64,000 bases of DNA from Rhizobium laguerreae (GTDB lineage: Bacteria > Pseudomonadota > Alphaproteobacteria > Rhizobiales > Rhizobiaceae): assembly GCF_002008165.1 (NCBI RefSeq), contig NZ_MRDM01000014.1, positions 868,001 through 932,000 on the forward strand. The letters run 5' to 3'. The notes beneath the pieces were generated by a model that did not search any database, was not told where the DNA came from, and was given only the letters and a program-made list of their open reading frames with translations. A program made the position numbers and the translations under genes. Below, piece after piece: positions 58,704 to 64,000 of this stretch (within the stretch, counting starts at the first letter, position 1; every line of letters starts with the position of its first letter).

Positions 58704-59765
58704 ATGTCCTTTCTCACACTGACCAACATTCAGAAATCCTTCGGCCCAGTGCAGGTCGTCAAGAACTTCAACATGACGATCGAAAAGGGTGAGTTCGTCT
58801 CCTTCCTCGGACCGTCGGGCTGCGGCAAGACGACCGTCCTGCGCATGATCGCCGGCTTCGAAACGCCGACCGGCGGCACGCTGACCATCAACGGCAAGGA
58901 TCAGAGCTCGCTGAAGCCGAACCAGCGCAATATCGGCATGGTCTTCCAGGCCTACGCGCTGTTCCCCAATATGACCGTGCATGACAACGTCGCCTTCGGC
59001 CTCAAGGTCGCCGGCGCCCCGAAGCCTCAGATCGACGCCCGCGTCAAGGAAATGCTTGGCCTGATCAAGCTCGATCATCTGGCCGACCGCTTCCCCTATC
59101 AACTATCGGGCGGCCAGCAGCAGCGTGTCGCCCTTGCGCGCGCGCTTGCCGTCAAGCCGCAGGTGCTGTTGCTCGACGAGCCGCTCTCCGCGCTCGACGC
59201 CAAGATCCGCGTCTCGCTGCGCGAGGAAATTCGCCAGATCCAGCAGCAGCTCGGCATCACCACGGTCTTCGTCACCCATGATCAGGAAGAAGCCCTGTCG
59301 ATCTCCGACCGCATCGTCGTCATGAATGCCGGCAAGGCCGACCAGATCGGTTCGCCCTTCGAGATCTACAACACGCCGGCGACGCGCTTCGTCGCCTCCT
59401 TCGTCGGCACGCTGAACCTCATCGAAGCCAAGGTCGTCGATCCCGACAGCAACCGCATCCAGATCGGTGATCAGGGCATAACGCTGAAGCAGTCGGTGGC
59501 CGCTCACAAGACTGGCGAAACCATCTCGCTGGCCCTGCGCCCGGAAGCCGGCTCGCTCTCCGACAGCGTCAAGAGCGACACGGCGCTCACCGGCCAGGTC
59601 GTTTCGGCCCACTTCCTGGGGTCGGTCATCCGCACGCGCATGAATGTCGGCGGCAACGTCATCTCCTTCGACATGTTCAACAGCCCGGGCACCACCCCGC
59701 CGAAGGCCGGCGAAACGGTGACGCTGCGCTTCATGGCGGCCGACCTGCTGATCATCCGCGACTGA
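58704..59765 (+). CDS. ABC transporter ATP-binding protein (PotA-like)
   Basis: 353-residue ATPase. ABC domain 1-235: Walker A GPSGCGKTT (about 36-44), Q-loop VFQAYALFPNMTVHDNVAFGL, signature LSGGQQQRVALARALA, Walker B LLLDEPLSALDAK, H-loop FVTHDQEEALS. The C-terminal TOBE domain (about 270-353) fits the polyamine/iron class. Last gene of the operon; a terminator follows. Confidence 0.94.
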   Translation: MSFLTLTNIQKSFGPVQVVKNFNMTIEKGEFVSFLGPSGCGKTTVLRMIAGFETPTGGTLTINGKDQSSLKPNQRNIGMVFQAYALFPNMTVHDNVAFGLKVAGAPKPQIDARVKEMLGLIKLDHLADRFPYQLSGGQQQRVALARALAVKPQVLLLDEPLSALDAKIRVSLREEIRQIQQQLGITTVFVTHDQEEALSISDRIVVMNAGKADQIGSPFEIYNTPATRFVASFVGTLNLIEAKVVDPDSNRIQIGDQGITLKQSVAAHKTGETISLALRPEAGSLSDSVKSDTALTGQVVSAHFLGSVIRTRMNVGGNVISFDMFNSPGTTPPKAGETVTLRFMAADLLIIRD

Positions 59766-59785
59766 CTTCGCCAATCCCACTCATG

Positions 59786-59816
59786 CAAAAGGCGCCGCGA
59801 AAACGGCGCCCTTTTC
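59786..59816 (+). terminator. Terminator of the ABC importer operon
   Basis: AAAAGGCGCCG / CGGCGCCCTTTT stem with a 6-nt loop and T tract, 20 bp after the ATPase stop. Confidence 0.85.
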
Positions 59817-59960
59817 ATTTCAGCTCTTCCGACCCGTCAGTAATCGTGATGCAGCCATCACCTTAAGGCGCTTGAACTCTCCGAGGCGGTGCCGGAAGTT
59901 GAACAAACGAAATGGCCCGGGTAGGCCTCCGCCTGGCATTTTACGAAATGGAATATTTCA

Positions 59961-60266
59961 ATGATTAGCTGCCACCTGCGCTATGTGATCGATCCGTGCA
60001 AGCTTGCCGAATTCGAGCAATATGCCCGGCTCTGGATTCCGATCGTCAACAGGATGGGCGGCACCCATCACGGTTATTTCCTGCCATCCGAAGGCGCCAA
60101 CAACATTGCCGTTGCATTGTTTTCCTTTCCGAGCCTTGCCGCCTACGAGGACTATCGCACACGCATGGCAAGCGATCCGGAATGTCAGGCGGCTTTCGAA
60201 CTCGACAAACGCAACCGCAGTATCGTCAGCTATGAACGCAGCTTCATGCGGCCTCTGCTCGGCTGA
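59961..60266 (+). CDS. NIPSNAP family protein
   Basis: 101-residue cytoplasmic protein with the alpha+beta barrel of the NIPSNAP family: LRYVIDPCKLAEFEQYARLWIPIVNRMGGTHHGYFLPSEGANN and a second half with YEDYRTRMASDPECQ. These small proteins are of unknown enzymatic role; dimeric-barrel folds bind small hydrophobic or sugar ligands. Likely monocistronic between two ABC systems. Confidence 0.85.
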   Translation: MISCHLRYVIDPCKLAEFEQYARLWIPIVNRMGGTHHGYFLPSEGANNIAVALFSFPSLAAYEDYRTRMASDPECQAAFELDKRNRSIVSYERSFMRPLLG

Positions 60267-60293
60267 TCAAACCCGCGCACGCCGACTGTAAAT

Positions 60294-60319
60294 GAAAAGT
60301 CCTGCCGCTGGGGCTTTTC
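60294..60319. terminator. Weak bidirectional terminator
   Basis: GAAAAGTCC / GGGGCTTTTC imperfect hairpin (one bulge) between the converging NIPSNAP and ABC ATPase genes. Confidence 0.5.
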
Positions 60320-60334
60320 CGTTCTGTCATGCGC

Positions 60335-61336
60335 TTAACGGATCGCCTGGTCGTCGACATCGAAACGATGCACGTGCGCCTGGTCCGGCGTCGCATAGAC
60401 GATCTCGTCCGGCTCGTACTGATGCTCGCCAAACAGACGTGCGGTCAGCAGGCCGCACTGGTCGGATTCCAGATAGATGATCGTGTCGGCGCCGAGATGC
60501 TCGACATGCACGACCTTCGCAGCCCAGGTCCCCTGGTCGCGCGACAACGTCAGGTGTTCGGGACGCACGCCGATCGTCTTGGCGCTGTGGTCGCCGACCT
60601 TCTCGGCCGCGATGAAATTCATCTGCGGAGAGCCGATGAAGCCGGCGACGAAGACATTGGCCGGTCGTTTGTAGAGTTCCATCGGCGAACCGATCTGCTC
60701 GATCGCGCCGGCATTCAGCACCACGATCTTGTCGGCAAGCGTCATCGCCTCGACCTGGTCATGGGTGACATAGATCATCGTTGCCTTCAGGCTGCGGTGC
60801 AGCCGGGCGATTTCGAGGCGGGTCTGGACGCGCAGCGCCGCATCGAGGTTCGACAGCGGCTCGTCGAACAGGAAGAGTTCCGGTTCGCGCACGATGGCGC
60901 GGCCGATGGCGACGCGCTGGCGCTGGCCGCCAGAGAGCTCGGCCGGCCGGCGCGCCAGATAGGGTTGCAGCGAAAGCATGCCGGATGCCTTGCCGACACG
61001 CTTGTCGATCTCATCCTTGGCGGTACCGGCCTGCTTGAGCCCGAGCCCCATATTGTCCTTGACCGTCAGATGCGGATAGAGCGCGTAGGACTGGAACACC
61101 ATGGCGATGCCGCGCTTGGCCGGCGGCGTCAGAGTCTCATCGCGACCATTGATGACGACGGCGCCCGATGTGACGTCTTCGAGGCCTGCAATGCTGCGCA
61201 GCAGCGTCGATTTCCCGCAGCCCGACGGCCCGACGAAGATGACGAATTCGCCGTCCTTGACCTCAAGGTCGATGCCTTTCAGCACCTCATGCGTGCCATA
61301 GGTCTTGCGGATGGATTTGAGTTGAAGCGATCCCAC
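60335..61336 (-). CDS. Sugar ABC transporter ATP-binding protein (UgpC/MsmK type)
   Basis: 333-residue ATPase of the carbohydrate uptake transporter-1 class: Walker A GPSGCGKST (about 36-44), VFQSYALYPHLTV, LSGGQRQRVAIGRAIVREP, LFDEPLSNLDAALRVQTR and a TOBE-type C-terminus with GVRPEHLTL. GTG 61336 (GSLQLKSIRKTYG) follows AAGGAAAGAG and matches the family N-terminus. Last gene of the sugar operon that enters at the right edge; 10 bp after the dehydrogenase gene. Confidence 0.93.
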   Translation of the reverse strand: MGSLQLKSIRKTYGTHEVLKGIDLEVKDGEFVIFVGPSGCGKSTLLRSIAGLEDVTSGAVVINGRDETLTPPAKRGIAMVFQSYALYPHLTVKDNMGLGLKQAGTAKDEIDKRVGKASGMLSLQPYLARRPAELSGGQRQRVAIGRAIVREPELFLFDEPLSNLDAALRVQTRLEIARLHRSLKATMIYVTHDQVEAMTLADKIVVLNAGAIEQIGSPMELYKRPANVFVAGFIGSPQMNFIAAEKVGDHSAKTIGVRPEHLTLSRDQGTWAAKVVHVEHLGADTIIYLESDQCGLLTARLFGEHQYEPDEIVYATPDQAHVHRFDVDDQAIR

Positions 61337-61346
61337 GGCTCTTTCC

Positions 61347-62405
61347 TTATAATCTGACCGGCTGGCCGGTGCGCACGCTCTCGTCGGCGGCAAGGCAGAT
61401 GCGCAGCGACGCCACCGCATCCGCCATATGGCGGTCGAGGTCCAGATCCTCGCGGATCGCCCTCAGCATGAAGGCCTGTTCCAGGTCGCAGAGCGCCTGA
61501 TGACCGGGCTCGCCCGTCATCGTCATATCCTGGTCAGGCCGGATGAACTTGCCGTCAGGCCCAGTCTCGGCCGTGTGCAGGCGGATCACCGAGGTCTTGG
61601 TGTGCGTGTCGATATCGTCGGACCTCGCGTTCGGATCCTTGACGATCGACACCGCCCCCTTCGGCGACATCACATCTTTCACGAAGAAGGCTGTTTCCGA
61701 GATCATCGGGCCCCAGCCGGCCTCGTACCAGCCGACGGAACCGTCCTCGAACAGCACCTGCAGGTGACCGTAATTATACATGTCGGCAGCGATCTCGTCG
61801 GACATGCGCAGTCCCATGCCGCGTACCTCGACGGCCCTCGCATCGGTGATCTGGCACATGACGTCGACATAATGCACGCCGCAATCGACGATCGGCGAGG
61901 TCGTGCGCATCAGCGACTTGTGCGTCGCCCAGGTCGGGCCGCTGGACTGCTGGTTGAGGTTCATGCGGAAGACGTAAGGCGGGCCGAGCTTGCGCGCCTC
62001 CTCGATCAGCTTCATCCAGGAAGGATGATGGCGAAGGATATAACCGATCACCAGCTTGCGCCCCGCCTTCCTGGCTGCCGCGACGACGCGCTCGGCGTCG
62101 GCGACGGTGGTCGCCAGCGGCTTTTCCACGAAGACATCACAGCCCGCCTCGAAGGCGGCGACCGCATAATCGGCATGGCTGTCGGAATAGGTGTTGATCG
62201 AGCAGAGGTCCGGCTTCAGCTCGGCGAGCGCCGTCGTGAAGTCGGGATGGATCGTATAGCCCTGCAGCTCGGCGGCCAGCTCCGGCGTCGAGCGGTTGAC
62301 GAGACCGACGATCTCGAAGCCTGGATTGTTATGATAGGCGAGCGCATGGCTGCGGCCCATATTGCCGAGGCCGGCAACGAGCACGCGGATCGGCTTTTCG
62401 GTCAC
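61347..62405 (-). CDS. Gfo/Idh/MocA-family oxidoreductase
   Basis: 352-residue NAD(P)-dependent dehydrogenase of sugars or inositols. N-terminal Rossmann fold VLVAGLGNMGRSHALAY (about 8-24), the active-site VEKPLATT (93-100, Lys) and DCGVHYVDVM with the catalytic His. GTG 62405 overlaps the permease stop (GTGA). The position inside a sugar ABC operon suggests it processes the imported sugar. Confidence 0.92.
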   Translation of the reverse strand: MTEKPIRVLVAGLGNMGRSHALAYHNNPGFEIVGLVNRSTPELAAELQGYTIHPDFTTALAELKPDLCSINTYSDSHADYAVAAFEAGCDVFVEKPLATTVADAERVVAAARKAGRKLVIGYILRHHPSWMKLIEEARKLGPPYVFRMNLNQQSSGPTWATHKSLMRTTSPIVDCGVHYVDVMCQITDARAVEVRGMGLRMSDEIAADMYNYGHLQVLFEDGSVGWYEAGWGPMISETAFFVKDVMSPKGAVSIVKDPNARSDDIDTHTKTSVIRLHTAETGPDGKFIRPDQDMTMTGEPGHQALCDLEQAFMLRAIREDLDLDRHMADAVASLRICLAADESVRTGQPVRL

Positions 62406-63241
62406 TTGACGGCTCCTGACGTGATGCCGCGGATCAGCTGCCGCGAGAAGATGACATAGAGGACGAGGATCGGCAGGATCGCCAGCGACAGCGCCGCCAG
62501 CACCGCATTCCAGTTGGTGACGAACTGGCCGATGAAGATCTGCGAGCCGAGCGTCACCGTCTTGGTGGCCTCGGAAGGTGCGAGGATCAGTGGGAACCAC
62601 AGATCGTTCCAGATCGGGATCATCGTGAACACCGCGACCGTCGCCATGGCCGGGCGCACCAGCGGCAGCACCAGCCGGAAGAAGATCGCATATTCGGACA
62701 GCCCATCGATGCGGCCGGCATTCTTCAGATCGTCCGAAACCGTGCGCATGAATTCCGACAGGATGAAGATCGCCAGCGGTATGCCCTGCGCGGTATAGAC
62801 GAGGATCAGCGCCGTCAGCGTATTGACGAGGCCGGCCGCCACCATGCCCTGCAGGATCGCCACCGTGCCGAGACGGATCGGGATCATGATGCCGATCGCC
62901 ATGTAGAGCCCGAGCAGCATATTGCCGCGGAAACGGTATTCGGAAAGCGCAAAGGCGGCCATGGCGCCGAAGAGCAGCACCAGCAGGATCGAGACGATCG
63001 TGACGATGAAGCTGTTCTGGAAATAGGTGGCGAAATCGCCCTGCCCCAGCACCGTCTGATAGCCGACCAGACTGAAGGTCGACGGCGTCGGGATCATCAG
63101 CGGCTCGCGGAAGATCGAAGCGCGATCCTTGAACGAGTTGACGATGGTCAGGAACACCGGAAACAACGCGACCAGCGTATAGGCGCTCAGCGCCAGATGT
63201 ACGAGGCCGGTGCGGATGGGAGATGTGCGTGCCTTGGACAT
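62402..63241 (-). CDS. Carbohydrate ABC transporter permease (MalG-like)
   Basis: 279-residue six-helix permease with the EAA loop KNAGRIDGLSEYAIFFRLVLPLVRPAM (about 180-206). Starts ATG 63241 (MSKARTSPIRTG), just after the MalF-like gene's stop at 63251. The binding protein of this system is not in the window. Confidence 0.93.
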   Translation of the reverse strand: MSKARTSPIRTGLVHLALSAYTLVALFPVFLTIVNSFKDRASIFREPLMIPTPSTFSLVGYQTVLGQGDFATYFQNSFIVTIVSILLVLLFGAMAAFALSEYRFRGNMLLGLYMAIGIMIPIRLGTVAILQGMVAAGLVNTLTALILVYTAQGIPLAIFILSEFMRTVSDDLKNAGRIDGLSEYAIFFRLVLPLVRPAMATVAVFTMIPIWNDLWFPLILAPSEATKTVTLGSQIFIGQFVTNWNAVLAALSLAILPILVLYVIFSRQLIRGITSGAVK

Positions 63242-63250
63242 GCGCGCTCC

Positions 63251-64000
63251 TCAGAACTGGTAGCGACGCATGCGCCGCTGGATGACGAAGAGATAAAGCG
63301 AGACGCCGGCGAGGATGATGAGGAACATCACCGTGGCAATCGTCGCGCCCATCGAGCGGTCGCCGAGCTGAAGCTGGAAACCGAAGAAGGTGCGGTAGAG
63401 CAGCGTGCCGAGAATGTCGGTCGACATGTCAGGCCCGGCCAGCGCCCCCTGCACAGTATAGATCAGGTCGAAGGCGTTGAAATTGCCGACGAAGGTCAGG
63501 ATCGAGATGATGCCGATCGCCGGCAGAATGAGCGGCAGCTTGATTTTCCAGAACTGGGCCCAACCGGTAATGCCGTCGCATTCGGCCGCCTCGATCACCT
63601 CTTCGGGGATGCTGAGCAGTGCGGCATAGATCAGCATCATCGGAATGCCGATATATTGCCAATTCGAGATCAGCGACACCGCGATCAGCGCCGAACCGGC
63701 CTTGCCGAGCCAGGGCGCGAACAGGAATTTCAAGCCGATGAGATCGAGCATCCAGGGCGCCACGCCCCAGATCGGCGAAAGGATGAGCTTCCAGATGAAG
63801 CCGACGATGACGAAGGAGAGTAGCGTCGGCAGGAACATCGCCGTGCGGTAGAAGGCGACGCCGCGGAGCTTCGGCACCGAAAGCAGGGCGGCAAGCGCCA
63901 CACCGATCGGGTTCTGCACGCACATGTGGATGGCAAAGAAGATCAGGTTGTTGACCAGCGCATTCCAGAAATCGCGCGCCCAGCGCGCATCGCCGAACAG
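63251..64000 (-). CDS. Carbohydrate ABC transporter permease (MalF-like), N-terminus beyond the window
   Basis: 250 C-terminal codons; the gene continues past the right edge. The reading frame is open to the last base (first visible residues LFGDARWARDFWNALVNN). EAA loop EVIEAAECDGITGWAQFWKIKLPLILPAI is intact. Partner of the MalG-like permease. Confidence 0.9.
   Translation of the reverse strand: MFGDARWARDFWNALVNNLIFFAIHMCVQNPIGVALAALLSVPKLRGVAFYRTAMFLPTLLSFVIVGFIWKLILSPIWGVAPWMLDLIGLKFLFAPWLGKAGSALIAVSLISNWQYIGIPMMLIYAALLSIPEEVIEAAECDGITGWAQFWKIKLPLILPAIGIISILTFVGNFNAFDLIYTVQGALAGPDMSTDILGTLLYRTFFGFQLQLGDRSMGATIATVMFLIILAGVSLYLFVIQRRMRRYQF

Noticed and set aside
59961..60291. Alternative overlapping frames over the NIPSNAP gene
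   Set aside because: Only the frame at 59961-60266 has a family-like sequence; the others are shadows.

Overview
The window looks like chromosomal DNA of a fast-growing Rhizobium (R. etli / R. leguminosarum group or a close relative). The evidence is high GC, alphaproteobacterial protein sequences throughout, a division/cell-wall (dcw) cluster with adjacent ddlB-ftsQ, a betaine-lipid btaAB pair, an ArsR-methyltransferase/metF pair, many ABC uptake systems and rhizobial intergenic palindromes. No phage, IS, CRISPR, tRNA or rRNA gene was seen. Identifications come from reading motifs by eye, without a database search.

Region 1 (1-18830, mostly minus strand) is the dcw cluster, transcribed right to left: mraZ, rsmH, ftsL, ftsI, murE, murF, mraY, murD, ftsW, murG, murC, murB, then ddlB and the start of ftsQ at the left edge. 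Between murB and ddlB lie a minus-strand aquaporin, a plus-strand MHS-type transporter and a plus-strand NAD-dependent epimerase. The mraZ promoter carries four TGGG repeats at an exact 10-bp period across its -35 and -10 elements, a very likely MraZ autoregulatory operator.

Region 2 (18970-33740) starts with the RNase P RNA gene and its terminator. It then holds an FAD oxidoreductase, several envelope enzymes (two SLT-type transglycosylases, an AmiD-like amidase coupled to a TerB/J-domain protein, a GH25 lysozyme lipoprotein, an MltB-like transglycosylase), PPi-dependent phosphofructokinase, exporters, a class C-like serine hydrolase and btaA-btaB for phosphorus-free betaine lipid. A 25-residue membrane microprotein with a strong ribosome binding site sits between a CtrA-type box and a strong hairpin terminator.

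Region 3 (33800-47640) holds metF and its ArsR-methyltransferase partner with a 16-bp palindromic operator, ettA, a secreted RNase T2, a lipase-like hydrolase, two DMT exporters, a class III CoA-transferase with a TPP enzyme, RidA, a small CX5R phosphatase-fold protein, an aldose-epimerase-like protein, an L,D-transpeptidase and a VirC1/ParA-like ATPase.

Region 4 (47865-59765) is the most interesting. A divergent pair of units flanks an RpiR-type regulator. On the minus strand are an N-formylglutamate-amidohydrolase-like enzyme, a choline/GABA-type permease, a glutamine-synthetase-like ligase, an aldehyde dehydrogenase and an iron alcohol dehydrogenase. On the plus strand are rpiR and a four-gene ABC importer. 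The set fits a gamma-glutamyl route for an amine or amino alcohol: glutamylate, oxidise alcohol to aldehyde to acid, then release glutamate. The substrate is unknown.

Region 5 (59960-64000) has a NIPSNAP protein and, on the minus strand, the distal part of a sugar ABC operon (two permeases, a Gfo/Idh/MocA dehydrogenase, an ATPase) that continues past the right edge.
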